Assembly (NCBI GenBank): GCA_019638115.1
Contig: JAHBUK010000001.1
Span: 1,010,238 to 1,074,237 of the forward strand
DNA from: Flavobacteriales bacterium
GTDB taxonomy: Bacteria > Bacteroidota > Bacteroidia > Flavobacteriales_F > PHOS-HE28
DNA length: 64,000 bases
Direction of reading: 5' to 3'
The notes beneath the pieces were generated by a model. It was not told where the DNA came from. It saw nothing but the letters and a program-made list of their open reading frames with translations, and searched no databases. Both the position numbers and the translations under genes were made by a program. Positions 41,636 through 50,752 of this stretch are shown piece by piece. Every line of letters begins with the position of its first letter. The first letter of the stretch is position 1.

Positions 41636-42364
41636 TTATGCAAGGACCTGGTGCAACACGGCGGGCGATCGCCACTCCCCCACGCTTTCCAGGTGCATGC
41701 GGTAGTAGAGCAGCAGGTGGTCCAGCAGTTCGCGGCGTGTGCCGGCCGGCAGTTGGACCTGCTCCAGTTCGTCCAGGCCCACCTCCAGAAGCGTGGCCAG
41801 GGCGGCGCTGAGCTCCAGGCCCAGCGTGTGGTCGTGCGTGTTGCGGCCGTGCAGGAAACGCCCTTCGCGCAGGTCGAACCGGTCTGCCCACTGGCCGCTT
41901 GCGGGGTCCATGGTCGGTGGTTCGGGCAGGAAGCCGAGCAGCTCCGAAAGGCGCACCAGGAATACGAGCGGGAAGTTCTTCAGTTCCGCGGCGGTATCGA
42001 GGGTCTCCAGCGCAGCGTGCACGAAGGCGTCCAGCTCTTCATCGGCGCTTTCCTGGCGCAGCACCTTGTAGAGCACCTCCTGCACGAAGAGGGCTACGGT
42101 GGCGCGCAGGGGCTCGTAGGGCATGCGCTGGTAGGGCCGTTCCACGCGCATCTCCCGCACCTGGTGCAGGTCGCGTTCGGGGTGCTCAAAGGCCACCAGT
42201 TCCACCCGGTTGAGGGCTTGAAGTGCGGCCGATGATGGGCCTTTGCGTACCACCCGCACCACGTAGGAGCGCAGCCCGGCGTGTGCCGTCCAGGCCTTCA
42301 GCACCATGGAGCGGTCGCCGTGCTTGAAGGTCTTGAGCACGATGGCCCGTGTGGTGACCAACAT
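41636..42364 (-). CDS. recO: DNA repair protein RecO
   Basis: 242 residues: N-terminal OB fold (MLVTTRAIVLKTFKHGDRSMVLKAWTAHAGL) and a helical C-terminal domain, as in RecO. The zinc cysteines of some RecO are absent. It loads RecA with RecR and anneals strands. It sits next to porZ, an arrangement I recall in other Bacteroidota. Confidence 0.88.
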   Translation of the reverse strand: MLVTTRAIVLKTFKHGDRSMVLKAWTAHAGLRSYVVRVVRKGPSSAALQALNRVELVAFEHPERDLHQVREMRVERPYQRMPYEPLRATVALFVQEVLYKVLRQESADEELDAFVHAALETLDTAAELKNFPLVFLVRLSELLGFLPEPPTMDPASGQWADRFDLREGRFLHGRNTHDHTLGLELSAALATLLEVGLDELEQVQLPAGTRRELLDHLLLYYRMHLESVGEWRSPAVLHQVLA

Positions 42365-42388
42365 GGCGGAGGGTAAGGAGCGGGCCCC

Positions 42389-44752
42389 TTAGCGGACCAC
42401 CAGCACCTTGGTGTTGCACTTGGTGTTGCCGAAGCGGTCAACCACCAGCACCAGGTAAACGCCCGTGCTCACGCGGTTACCGGCCATGTCGGTACCGGGC
42501 CAAACGGCTTGGCCGCCCAGGGAGGTGGTGCGGAACACCACGTTGCCGGCCACGTCGGTGATCTTCACCTCGCTATCGCGCACCAACCCTGAAATGGCAA
42601 TGGGGCCGCTGTAGTTCTCGTGCACGGGGTTGGGGTACACCAGGGCGCAGGCATTCTCGGAGCCTCCGGTGGTGGCATCACTGCGGTAACTGATGATTCC
42701 CCGGTCCGTTCCGATGAACACTTCGCCGCTGTTGCCTTCGATGGCGATGGAGCTGATGGTGTTGCTGGGCAGTGGGCTGTTCTCCGCCGTGAAATGCTGC
42801 AGCTGCGTGCGGCCATCGGCGGAGATGAGGTACACGCCGCTGGTCTCGGTGCCTATCCACTTGCGGTTGGCCCCGTCTATGGCGATGGTGCTTACGGCTT
42901 CGGTCTCCAGCAGGATCTGCACGTTGCCATCCTGCTCAATGAGGATCTGTTGCGCATCGAAATTGCCGCTGCCGAAAATGGCCTCGGGCACATAGAACAC
43001 CGCCACGCCCCGGTTGGTACCCACCCACACCTGGCCTTCCAGGTCCTCGGCCACGGCATACACATCGTTGGTGGGCAAGCCGCCGCTGCCCGCCAGGTTG
43101 TTGAGCAGTTTGAATTGATCGTCGCTGGTGCTGGTTATGGTGCCCCCGTCGTTGAACACCAGCAGGCCTTGCCCACGCGGGCGGATCACCCATTTGTAGC
43201 CGTTGCGCGCGGCCACGATGTCGGACATGAGGAAGTTCCCGTTCAAGATGCTGCCGGGCGAAAAGGCATACCACTCCCCACTGGCGGTGAAGACCTTGAT
43301 GGGAGCGCTGGTGTTGGAGTTGGTCATCCACAGGTTGCCATCCCGATCGAAGGCAAGGCCACCGATGTTCACCTTGCCTTCGCCGTTGTTGGTCTCCACC
43401 TGCAGGCCACTGTTGGTGCTGTTGTGGATCGTTACCGGCACCCGGTCCTTGTATTCAATGATGCCCTCATCCCAGCTCCCCGCAAAGGCCCGGGTCTTGT
43501 CCTTGGTGTCCACGGCCACGGCCATCACATCGTTGATGGCACCGCCGAAATCGTTCACGCCTTGAAAGAGGGGCGTGTTCTCCGGCACGTTGCTTACCCA
43601 GGTACCATCGGCATAGTGGTGCACACCGAATTTGAAGAAGCGGTTGGTCCAGTTGCCCTGCACGGCACCGGTGGCCACGAACACCACACCATTGCCCGAG
43701 GTAAGCCGGTATGCCCCGGCATTGCGGGGTCCGTTCGGCACTACGGCAGAGCCTTGGTCGTACCCGGCGCCACGCACCAGGCCCAGTTCGCGGTCCGCTA
43801 CCCAGAAGCGGCCATCGGAGGCGTGTATGGCGTTGTTGGGGCTGCAGAAACCATCGTCGAAGCCATACTGGAAAAGGTCTTCCTGCAGTTCGGCCGTGTA
43901 GCGGTGTATGTCGCCGGGATGGGGGATCACCACGAATTGGCCATCGGGCGAGGTGTTCAGGGCCAGGTTGCGCCTGCCGTACAACGGGCCGAATCGCTCG
44001 AACGCGTTGTCGGCATCGAGCACCAACAGAGTGTCGGCATTGTCCACCGGGGCCCGGTAGTTCAGCAGCAGTCGCTCACCCAGGCTGGCCACGGCATTGA
44101 AGGGACCGTTCACCATGGCCTCGGGCAGGTCGTCGCGTTTGTTCCAATTGGTGAAGGATGCCAGGTTGCCGGCATTGCGCGATGCACTGAGCAGGCCGGT
44201 GGCGGTGGCCGCGTAGATGGAGTCGCCGTGGAAGACCACCCCGTTAACGCGCACTTGCGAGCCGCCCGGACCGATCAACCAGGTGTCGCGCACCTCCCGG
44301 CGCACCAGGTCCACCACCACAATGCCGAAACCGCAGGAGAGGTAGGCCATGGTGCCTTGGCAGTGGGCGTGGTACACGTTCTTGTTGCCCAGCAGGTTGC
44401 TGCGCTTGATGTCCGACATGTTGTAGCTGCGCTCCCCGTGCACCAGGTCCAGGTTGCCGTTGGCATAGTAGACCAGCAACATGCCGAGCTCCTCGTTCCA
44501 GGTAAGGCCGTTGATGCCCACGTCGCTCAGCGCGTTCACCTTGGTCAGGCGCCTTATCTCGCCCGAACCCGGGCTGTAGCGGAAAAGGGCATCAGCAGAG
44601 GCGCACCACGCGAAACCACCACCCTCGGCAACTGCCACGGCGTTGCGGTAGGGCAGGTGGTCGTTCCATTCGCCCAAGGCCAGTTGGGCCTGTGTGGTGT
44701 GGCCGAGCAGAATGCCGATAAGGGAGACGAGAAGCGTACGGTGTGGGATCAT
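42389..44752 (-). CDS. porZ: T9SS protein PorZ (two beta-propellers and a CTD)
   Basis: ATG 44752 gives 787 residues: signal peptide (RTLLVSLIGILLGHTTQAQ), then WNDHLPYRNAVAVAEGG, and the segments RLTKVNALSDVGINGLTW and VYYANGNLDLVHGERSYNMSDIKRSNLLGNK, which match PorZ. Two propellers and a C-terminal sorting domain follow (YPNPVHENYSGPIAISGLV...STGVYLVLVVDRFG). In Porphyromonas, PorZ sits on the surface in the attachment complex with PorU, PorV and PorQ, which cuts CTDs and joins cargo to A-LPS. With porW it shows that the T9SS is complete enough to act on the cargo here. Confidence 0.87.
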   Translation of the reverse strand: MIPHRTLLVSLIGILLGHTTQAQLALGEWNDHLPYRNAVAVAEGGGFAWCASADALFRYSPGSGEIRRLTKVNALSDVGINGLTWNEELGMLLVYYANGNLDLVHGERSYNMSDIKRSNLLGNKNVYHAHCQGTMAYLSCGFGIVVVDLVRREVRDTWLIGPGGSQVRVNGVVFHGDSIYAATATGLLSASRNAGNLASFTNWNKRDDLPEAMVNGPFNAVASLGERLLLNYRAPVDNADTLLVLDADNAFERFGPLYGRRNLALNTSPDGQFVVIPHPGDIHRYTAELQEDLFQYGFDDGFCSPNNAIHASDGRFWVADRELGLVRGAGYDQGSAVVPNGPRNAGAYRLTSGNGVVFVATGAVQGNWTNRFFKFGVHHYADGTWVSNVPENTPLFQGVNDFGGAINDVMAVAVDTKDKTRAFAGSWDEGIIEYKDRVPVTIHNSTNSGLQVETNNGEGKVNIGGLAFDRDGNLWMTNSNTSAPIKVFTASGEWYAFSPGSILNGNFLMSDIVAARNGYKWVIRPRGQGLLVFNDGGTITSTSDDQFKLLNNLAGSGGLPTNDVYAVAEDLEGQVWVGTNRGVAVFYVPEAIFGSGNFDAQQILIEQDGNVQILLETEAVSTIAIDGANRKWIGTETSGVYLISADGRTQLQHFTAENSPLPSNTISSIAIEGNSGEVFIGTDRGIISYRSDATTGGSENACALVYPNPVHENYSGPIAISGLVRDSEVKITDVAGNVVFRTTSLGGQAVWPGTDMAGNRVSTGVYLVLVVDRFGNTKCNTKVLVVR

Positions 44753-44804
44753 GACGGAGTGCGGACTGTGCCTATGAACGCTTGAGCACGGTGATCGGTA
44801 TGGG

Positions 44805-44812
44805 CCAAGGTA
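44805..44812 (-). promoter_or_regulatory. Putative -7 box TACCTTGG for porZ
   Basis: The minus strand reads TACCTTGG, seven of eight to TAnnTTTG, 53 bases before the porZ ATG. Confidence 0.4.
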
Positions 44813-44861
44813 CGGGTGCCCCTTGAAAAGCAGTGTGCACATGCCTGGGTGTGCCACAAAT

Positions 44862-44891
44862 AACAATGCCCCGGCGGTCCGGGGCATTGTT
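44862..44891 (-). terminator. Terminator after tRNA-Cys
   Basis: AACAATGCCCCGG and CCGGGGCATTGTT form a perfect 13-bp stem with a four-base loop, just past the 3' end of the tRNA. A short T-rich tail (ATTTGTG) follows on the minus strand. Confidence 0.75.
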
Positions 44892-44894
44892 CAG

Positions 44895-44965
44895 AGGTCG
44901 CGAGCGGATTCGAACCGCTGTAGCAGCTTTTGCAGAGCTGTGCCTAGCCACTCGGCCACGCGACC
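44895..44965 (-). tRNA. tRNA-Cys (GCA)
   Basis: A 71-base cloverleaf: acceptor GGTCGCG/CGCGACC, D arm GCC-GAGTGGCTA-GGC, anticodon arm CAGCT-CTGCAAA-AGCTG with anticodon GCA (complement at 44931-44933), variable loop CTAC, T arm AGCGG-TTCGAAT-CCGCT. The discriminator is U, as required for cysteine tRNA. CCA is not encoded. Confidence 0.97.
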
Positions 44966-45019
44966 GGAAAAAGTGGAGCGCGAAGATAGCAGGAAGCACC
45001 GATCCGCACAGAAGCGGGT

Positions 45020-45370
45020 TCAGCCTTTCACCACGTACACGGCCTCGGCCACGTCGCCATTGATCGGGGGGCGCTCCTTCACCACGCGCACGGACCACCG
45101 GTAAGGCTGCTGCCATTCGGCGCGCAGGGCTTCCAGGATGCGGCGCGCCACGTGTTCTATGAGGTTGGCGCGGATGGCCATCTGCTCGGCCACGATCGCG
45201 CTCACGCGGCCATAGTCCACGGCATCGGCCAGGCGGTCGTGCAACTCGGCTTGTTCCAGATCACCTTCCACGGCAACGTCCACGCGGAAGTGCCCACCGA
45301 TGCGGCTTTCCTCCGCCAGGCAGCCGTGGTAGGCGAACACCCGGATGCCGTTCACCTCCATCAGGCCCAT
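45020..45370 (-). CDS. folB: Dihydroneopterin aldolase
   Basis: ATG 45370 gives 116 residues (MGLMEVNGIRVFAYHGCLAEE). The catalytic-site motif YHGCLAEES and the later IEHVARRILEAL fit FolB. The enzyme makes 6-hydroxymethyl-dihydropterin for folate. The gene overlaps the gltX stop by ten bases (45361-45370), so it is translationally coupled to gltX. A second possible start is ATG 45361. Confidence 0.9.
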   Translation of the reverse strand: MGLMEVNGIRVFAYHGCLAEESRIGGHFRVDVAVEGDLEQAELHDRLADAVDYGRVSAIVAEQMAIRANLIEHVARRILEALRAEWQQPYRWSVRVVKERPPINGDVAEAVYVVKG

Positions 45371-46896
45371 GAGCGGCAATGCTGGAGACCGGCCTTCAGA
45401 CGTGCCACCACCTCATCCTTGCCCAGCAGCACGCTCACATCGAACATGCCAGGGCCCTGCATGCGTCCGGCCACGTAAAGCCGGTACAGGGGCATCAACT
45501 GGCCCACCTTCATGCCGCTGGCAGTGAGCACCTCGTTGAACACGCGCTCCAACTCCGGCGCGGTGAACGCGGAAAGGGCCTGCAGCTTGATGAGGTAGGC
45601 CTCCAGCACGGGGCCGGCTTCGGGTTTCCAGCGCTTGCGGAGCTCGGCTTCGGCGTCGGCGTTGTTCTCCAGGGGGCTGCCGGAGGTGAAGAGGTAGGTG
45701 CCTTCCAGCATGTCGTCCACGAAGGTGGCACGCTCCTTCAGCAGCAGGGCGGCTGCGGTGGCACGTTCCACGCTGGTCTCGATGCCCTGCCCTTTGAGCT
45801 TGGCCTGCAGCTGGGCACCCAGCTCCGCATCGGGCCGCATGCGCAGGTACTGCTGGTTGAACCACTTGGTCTTGTCCGGGTCGAACTTGGCGCCGCCCTT
45901 GTGCACACGGGCCAGGTCGAAGTACTTCACCATGTCGGCCATGGACATCAGTTCGATGTCGCCACCGGGGTTCCAGCCGAGCAGTGCGAGCATGTTGGTG
46001 AAGGCTTCCGGGTAATAACCACGCTCGCGGTAGCCGCTGCTCTTTTCGCCGCTGGTGGGGTCCAGCCAATCCAGCGGGAACACGGGGAAGCCGAGGCGGT
46101 CGCCATCGCGTTTGCTCAGCTTGCCGTTGCCGTCGGGCTTCAGGATCAAAGGCAAGTGCGCAAAGGCCGGGCGCTCCCAACCGAAGGCCTCGTAAATGAG
46201 CACGTGCAGGGGTGCGCTCGGCAGCCACTCCTCCCCGCGGATCACGTGGGTGATGCGCATGAGGTGATCATCCACGATGTTGGCCAGGTGGTAGGTGGGC
46301 ATGCCGTCGCTCTTGAAGAGCACCTTGTCGTCGATGTTGCTGCTGTGCACCACCACCCAGCCGCGGATGATGTCCTCGAAGCGCACCTCGTGGTGGCGCG
46401 GCACCCTCAGGCGCACCACGTAGGGTTCGCCGGCCTCCAAGCGCGCCTTCACATCATCGGCGCTCAGGGTAAGGCTGTTGCGCATGTGCTCACGCGTAAC
46501 GGCATTGTAGGCCGGCGCGGCCACTCCGGCGGCCTTCAGGCGCTCGCGCATGGCTTCCAGTTCCTCCGGCGTATCGAAGGCGTAGTAGGCCTTGTCGGCC
46601 GCAATGAGCTGCTCGGCGTACTGCTTGTACATGGGCTTGCGCTCGCTCTGGCGGTAGGGGCCATCGGGGCCTGGGTTCCAGGGGCTGGCATCGGGTACCA
46701 GGCCGCACCAGTTTAGGGCTTCGCGGATGTAGTCCTCGGCGCCGGGCACATAGCGTGTCTGGTCAGTGTCCTCGATCCGCAGCAGGAATTCGCCGCCGTG
46801 CTTGCGGGCGAAGAGGTAGTTGTACAAAGCTGTGCGCACACCACCCATGTGCAGGGGGCCGGTGGGGCTGGGGGCAAAACGGACTCGAACGCTCAT
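45361..46896 (-). CDS. gltX: Glutamyl-tRNA synthetase
   Basis: A 511-residue class I synthetase. The HIGH-like motif is PSPTGPLHMGGVRTAL and the KMSKS-like motif is KLSKRDGD. The C-terminal anticodon-binding domain is complete. It charges tRNA-Glu. If it is non-discriminating it would also charge tRNA-Gln, which would make GatA at 35010 relevant; that link is inference. Confidence 0.96.
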   Translation of the reverse strand: MSVRVRFAPSPTGPLHMGGVRTALYNYLFARKHGGEFLLRIEDTDQTRYVPGAEDYIREALNWCGLVPDASPWNPGPDGPYRQSERKPMYKQYAEQLIAADKAYYAFDTPEELEAMRERLKAAGVAAPAYNAVTREHMRNSLTLSADDVKARLEAGEPYVVRLRVPRHHEVRFEDIIRGWVVVHSSNIDDKVLFKSDGMPTYHLANIVDDHLMRITHVIRGEEWLPSAPLHVLIYEAFGWERPAFAHLPLILKPDGNGKLSKRDGDRLGFPVFPLDWLDPTSGEKSSGYRERGYYPEAFTNMLALLGWNPGGDIELMSMADMVKYFDLARVHKGGAKFDPDKTKWFNQQYLRMRPDAELGAQLQAKLKGQGIETSVERATAAALLLKERATFVDDMLEGTYLFTSGSPLENNADAEAELRKRWKPEAGPVLEAYLIKLQALSAFTAPELERVFNEVLTASGMKVGQLMPLYRLYVAGRMQGPGMFDVSVLLGKDEVVARLKAGLQHCRSWA

Positions 46897-46967
46897 GGAT
46901 ATCCATCTGACCGGATGGGTTATGCCAAGAAGTTGGACAATACCCGATCACGCTACTGAATGGGCGG

Positions 46968-46975
46968 CAAAAGTA
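46968..46975 (-). promoter_or_regulatory. Putative -7 box TACTTTTG for gltX-folB
   Basis: The minus strand reads TACTTTTG, matching TAnnTTTG exactly, 72 bases before the gltX ATG. Confidence 0.5.
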
Positions 46976-47030
46976 TGTCAGGGGGTGGAGCCTGAAGTGG
47001 CTCCGGCACAATGGTATCGAAGACCGAACA

Positions 47031-48158
47031 ATGGCACAGGTATTCCGTAGAACGCCACGCTTACCTCCAAGCGGATCAAAGATCATCAGTGTGGAACAGA
47101 CGTGTCGAGCATTAGCAGTTCTTCGCCCCCATGTATTCGCCCTTGCGTGCATGAGCGCTTGGGTGGGGACAACTGTCCACGCGCAAACCTTCGTGAACCC
47201 GGGCTTCGAGAACGGAACGACCGGCTGGAGTTCCTGTCCGTTGGAGATCAATCCTGAATCGGTCTATGGTGGTGTAGGGAGCAATAGGGTAGCGGAGGTC
47301 GACGGTGACAACGACCCTTCCAGCACTGCGGATGACCGCCAGCTTTGCCAAACGGTGAGCGGATTTACGATCGGATCGATCTACGCTTTGGAATTCGATG
47401 CCGCTCGCAGACAGGGCGGACCAACACCAGCGATCGTTTCCGTTACCGTGCGAATTGACAATACACTGGAGGCCGTGGTAACGCGGTCGGGTGGATGGAG
47501 CCTGGACCGAGAGGTCCTATTCTTTACGGCCACATCAACCACACACTCCCTGCATATCACACCGAATTTCACGGTTTCCTACGGGATGCTTTTTGACAAT
47601 TTCGCCTACACCTTGGTAAGCGCCTTGCCCGTGGAATTGTTGCACTTCGAGGCGCGTTCAGAGGACGGTTCCGTTGCCCTGGAGTGGTCGACCGCCAGTG
47701 AGCAGAACAGTGCTTACTTCAACGTGGAGCGCAGTACCGATCTGACCGATTGGACCACGGTAGCAACGCATGCAGCAGCAGGCACAAGCCAACAGCTTAT
47801 CCACTACGATGCTCTGGACCAGGAACCATTGACCGGCTTATCCTACTATCGGCTGGAACAGGTGGATATCGACGGCTCGGTGGCCCATTCGCCGATCCGC
47901 TCGCTGTACCACACGGGTCCCACGACCAGCAGTTTGGTGCTTTGGCCGAACCCTGCGCAGGACCGTATATCCATTCAGGTAGCGGACAACGAGGGTGCTT
48001 CGATCCGGGTGCTCAATAGTTTGGGCCAGCAAGTGCAATTGCCCATGGATCGGAACGGAACGGAGATCATACTGGACTTGTCCCAGCTTCCGCGAGGTCA
48101 ATATCTTGTACTTGCTCAAGGGACGAAATCCACCAGCGGACGCTTCGTCAAATTGTAA
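47031..48158 (+). CDS. T9SS-secreted protein with galactose-binding-like domain
   Basis: Up to 375 residues. The start is uncertain: ATG 47031 adds a basic leader, while an in-frame GTG at 47091 (V-E-Q-T-C-R-A-L) would give a shorter signal peptide ending TTVHAQ. The first domain (TFVNPGFENGTTGWSSCP...) resembles the DUF642/galactose-binding fold. The middle module PVELLHFEARSEDGSVALEWSTASEQN...SYYRLEQVDIDG is shared with the genes at 14935 and 16878. The end is a CTD (PRGQYLVLAQGTKSTSGRFVKL). Role: surface protein of unknown ligand. Confidence 0.75.
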   Translation: MAQVFRRTPRLPPSGSKIISVEQTCRALAVLRPHVFALACMSAWVGTTVHAQTFVNPGFENGTTGWSSCPLEINPESVYGGVGSNRVAEVDGDNDPSSTADDRQLCQTVSGFTIGSIYALEFDAARRQGGPTPAIVSVTVRIDNTLEAVVTRSGGWSLDREVLFFTATSTTHSLHITPNFTVSYGMLFDNFAYTLVSALPVELLHFEARSEDGSVALEWSTASEQNSAYFNVERSTDLTDWTTVATHAAAGTSQQLIHYDALDQEPLTGLSYYRLEQVDIDGSVAHSPIRSLYHTGPTTSSLVLWPNPAQDRISIQVADNEGASIRVLNSLGQQVQLPMDRNGTEIILDLSQLPRGQYLVLAQGTKSTSGRFVKL

Positions 48159-48489
48159 GCCCAACGGCTGACATCACCGGTCCGGAATCAACTCGGGACG
48201 TTCGGTCACTCACCGGCATCACCAAGCCCGCTATGCCGCCCATGATGAAGTAGGGCGGGAAGAACCCGTCCTTCTTGCCCGGTTGGATCTCCGTATCACC
48301 CAGTTCATTGGATAGCTGCTTTACGTCCTTTTGCACAAGGCCATGGCCAACAATGGCCAGACCTATGAGAATGGCGGGAAGTGCGTTGCGCTTGTTGGGA
48401 TGGTCATAGAGCCTGTTCAGGATCCCTTCAAACTCGTCCCCCGGTCTCTTTTCCGCCCATGCTTCGCCGATAAATGATCCCGTAGGCAC
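48148..48489 (-). pseudogene. Possible gene remnant
   Basis: A 113-codon minus-strand frame from GTG 48489 overlaps the end of the preceding gene by 11 bases. It reads plausibly coding in the middle (NALPAILIGLAIVGHGLVQKDV; FPPYFIMGGIAGLVMPV). Upstream, without a stop, the frame reads LFFVQAQPKNYRVAVPTG, like the end of a signal peptide, but no good start codon or hydrophobic core follows. So it is either a degraded exported protein or a hypothetical gene with an odd start. No family recognised. Confidence 0.35.
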
Positions 48490-48534
48490 CGCTACGCGAT
48501 AATTTTTCGGTTGCGCCTGAACGAAAAACAGCCT

Positions 48535-48810
48535 CGGGGTCCATCGTTCAAGAGATCCTGAACAGGCCCTAAGTGGATCGGCGATGTGATCACATACCAG
48601 CCAGCAGGTCCATGACCGTACGGGTGGCGCACACGACCATGGTCCGGAAATGCGCTACGACCGAGCAGCGCCGCCAACTCGAACCATCCAAATGTGTTGC
48701 GGGCCTATCCGGAATGGCCGGTGATCGGGGTATTCCATTCCCGTTGATACGCTCGGTCGCCGCAACACCAAATTCCTCAAGGGCAGAAGAAATGGCAGTG
48801 CTTCTTCCGC
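48535..48810. other. Spacer without a clear gene
   Basis: Between the possible remnant and the terminator at 48811 no convincing coding frame is visible. A 61-codon minus-strand frame at 48492-48677 does not look like protein and was not accepted. Confidence 0.4.
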
Positions 48811-48840
48811 AAAAAAGCCGCTCCGCTTTCGCGGAACGGC
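48811..48840 (-). terminator. Rho-independent terminator for the SBBP-type gene
   Basis: The minus strand reads GCCGTTCCGC-GAAA-GCGGAGCGGC followed by six T. That is a ten-base-pair stem with one G-U pair, a GAAA tetraloop and a T-run, 28 bases after the stop codon. Confidence 0.88.
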
Positions 48841-48867
48841 CTCTTGGCTATTCAGGTTCCGTGCGGC

Positions 48868-50598
48868 TTAATGCCCCACCACGATGCGCTGTTCGCTGCG
48901 ACCAAGCTGGCTGCTCACACGCAGCACGTAGGTGCCTGGTGCCAGGCGTCCGGCCAACTGCACCTGCATCGGCGTGTTGGCCGTGATCATGCGCTGTTCG
49001 GAGTACACCGCGCGTCCGCTCATGTCCAGCAATTCCAGCAGCACCAAGGCATCGGTGCCAAGGGCGACCACAAAGTCGCCTGGGCTGGGATTGGGGTACA
49101 GGAGCATTTCCGTGCGCTCTCGTTCGGGTACGGCCACCGTACCCGCGGGCAACAGCTTCAGCAGCAGTGCGTCGGTTTGGGCCACGGCCGTAATGGTGTT
49201 CACCCCGGGGCCGGGGTCCACATCAACGCTGCCTTGAAAATAGCCGGTGGCCAATACGGCGCCCTGCGGGCCTAAGGCCACACCGTTCAGGACGCCCTCG
49301 TTGGCACCCTCCACCTGTGCGGCCCATCGCAGTTCACCATCGCCATCCAGCGAGAACACCAGCATGTTGTCCAGAAAGAGCGGAGCCGTGATCAGGAGTT
49401 CACCAGGGCCGGGGTCCACATCCGCCGTGCCGCGAAATGCGCCGGCCACATAGGCATTGTCCTCGGCATCCACCGCCACGGCATGCGCTATGGCGAAGGC
49501 ATTGCCGGTACCACCGATCTGTGCGGCCTGGATCAACTGGCCGCTGGCGGTGAGTTTCAGCACGAAGGCGTGCGCGCTGTTGCCCGGTGCGGTCAACTCA
49601 TACGTTCCAGGGCCGGGGTCAAGATCCACCGTGCCCAGGAAGTTGCCCACCACCTGCAGGTCGCCATTGGCATTGAGCGCCACCCCACGCGCAACCACCT
49701 GTTGGGGGCCTGATAGGGTCTGTGCCCAAAGGAGTTCGCCCTCGGTGTCCAGGCGGGCCACGAAGGCATCCAGCCCATTGGCGGTAAGTAGGAATTGGCC
49801 GGGGCCGGGATCGAAGTCCGCGGTGCCTTGGAAACCGCCGCACAAGAGCACTTCGCCGGCGGGGTCCACGGTCAACGCGAGGGGGAGTTCGTTCAGCGCG
49901 CCAGCTACCGCTTTGGCCCAAACAAAGGCCCCGTCCGCATTGAGCTTGGATACGAAGTTGGTGCGCGACTGGGTGGCCGTAAGGTTGAAGAAGCCGGGGC
50001 CGGGATCGAAGTCCGCCTGGCTTTGGAAGGTGCCCGCCGTGTAGACATTGCCCTGCGGATCCACGGCGATGGCGGTGCAACGATCGGTGGAGTTGCCACC
50101 CAATTGGCGCGCCCAGAGCAGCTCGCCGGAGGGATCGAACTTGCTTACGAACACGTCGCTGCCACCAAAGGCGGAGAGCAGGGCAAGCCCAGGACCCGGA
50201 TCGAAGTCAACAGCACCTTCAAAGATGCCGGCCACGTGCACATTGCCCTGGGCATCCACTGCGAGTGCGAAGGCATCATCCTGCCCCGCCGCTCCCCAGC
50301 TCCTGGCCCAGAGCAGGGCGCCTTGCGCGTCAACCTTGGTCAAGAGCACATCCGTGCTGCCTGCGGAGGTGAAGGGCAAGGTGCCGGGTCCGGGGTCCAT
50401 GTCCACCTGCCCATTGAAGCGGCCCCCGGTGTACACGTTGCCTTGCGCATCAACCGCCACTGCGCGGCCCAGGCTGGAGCTGGTGCCGCCGAACTGCGCA
50501 GCCCAATGCAGCTCGGGTGTTTGGGCTGCCAGGCCATGGGCAACGAGTATGAACGGGAGGACAAGGGCTGTTGACGAACGGTTGTTGCGGTGTTGCAT
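48868..50598 (-). CDS. T9SS-secreted SBBP-type propeller protein with DPGPG repeats
   Basis: ATG 50598 gives 576 residues: signal peptide (ALVLPFILVAHGLAAQ), then about nine repeat units of about 55 residues. Each unit has VDAQGNVY.AG.F.G..DFDPGPG followed by DVFVSKFDPSGELLWA. These SBBP-like blades should fold as a beta-propeller; the DPGPG acidic turn may bind calcium. The CTD at the end (MQVQLAGRLAPGTYVLRVSS) is almost identical, also at DNA level, to that of the next gene at 50753. Upstream in-frame codons were rejected because they lack a signal peptide. Confidence 0.82.
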   Translation of the reverse strand: MQHRNNRSSTALVLPFILVAHGLAAQTPELHWAAQFGGTSSSLGRAVAVDAQGNVYTGGRFNGQVDMDPGPGTLPFTSAGSTDVLLTKVDAQGALLWARSWGAAGQDDAFALAVDAQGNVHVAGIFEGAVDFDPGPGLALLSAFGGSDVFVSKFDPSGELLWARQLGGNSTDRCTAIAVDPQGNVYTAGTFQSQADFDPGPGFFNLTATQSRTNFVSKLNADGAFVWAKAVAGALNELPLALTVDPAGEVLLCGGFQGTADFDPGPGQFLLTANGLDAFVARLDTEGELLWAQTLSGPQQVVARGVALNANGDLQVVGNFLGTVDLDPGPGTYELTAPGNSAHAFVLKLTASGQLIQAAQIGGTGNAFAIAHAVAVDAEDNAYVAGAFRGTADVDPGPGELLITAPLFLDNMLVFSLDGDGELRWAAQVEGANEGVLNGVALGPQGAVLATGYFQGSVDVDPGPGVNTITAVAQTDALLLKLLPAGTVAVPERERTEMLLYPNPSPGDFVVALGTDALVLLELLDMSGRAVYSEQRMITANTPMQVQLAGRLAPGTYVLRVSSQLGRSEQRIVVGH

Positions 50599-50690
50599 GT
50601 GCTTCGGGTCTGAGCGGCCGCGCAACTCACCAGAATAGTGCCACGTCCGCGTTCTGGCACCAAGGGAGGGGAACACTGTTCCATGGCACA

Positions 50691-50729
50691 AAAAGAAGGG
50701 CCGCCCTGCAGTGCGCAGAGCAGCCCTTC
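50691..50729 (-). terminator. Probable terminator of the gene at 50753
   Basis: The minus strand reads GAAGGGCTGCTCTGC, a short loop, GCAGGGCGGCCCTTC, then CTTTTTG-like T-run. Two mismatches in the stem. Confidence 0.7.
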
Positions 50730-50752
50730 ATACTTGTCCGCTTATGCGGCGA

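Noticed and set aside
42620..44785. A 721-codon plus-strand open frame opposite porZ
   Set aside because: Antisense shadow with H/V/G-rich composition and no domain; porZ has signal peptide, propellers and CTD.
45379..46716. A 445-codon plus-strand frame opposite gltX
   Set aside because: Antisense to a conserved tRNA synthetase with intact motifs.
48492..48677. 61-codon minus-strand frame
   Set aside because: Composition is not protein-like and no start signals are visible; it overlaps another frame that looks slightly better.
48868..50598. Regularly spaced repeats that might look like a CRISPR array
   Set aside because: The period is about 170 bases with degenerate DNA, fully explained by DPGPG protein repeats. 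No CRISPR array or cas gene is seen anywhere in the window.
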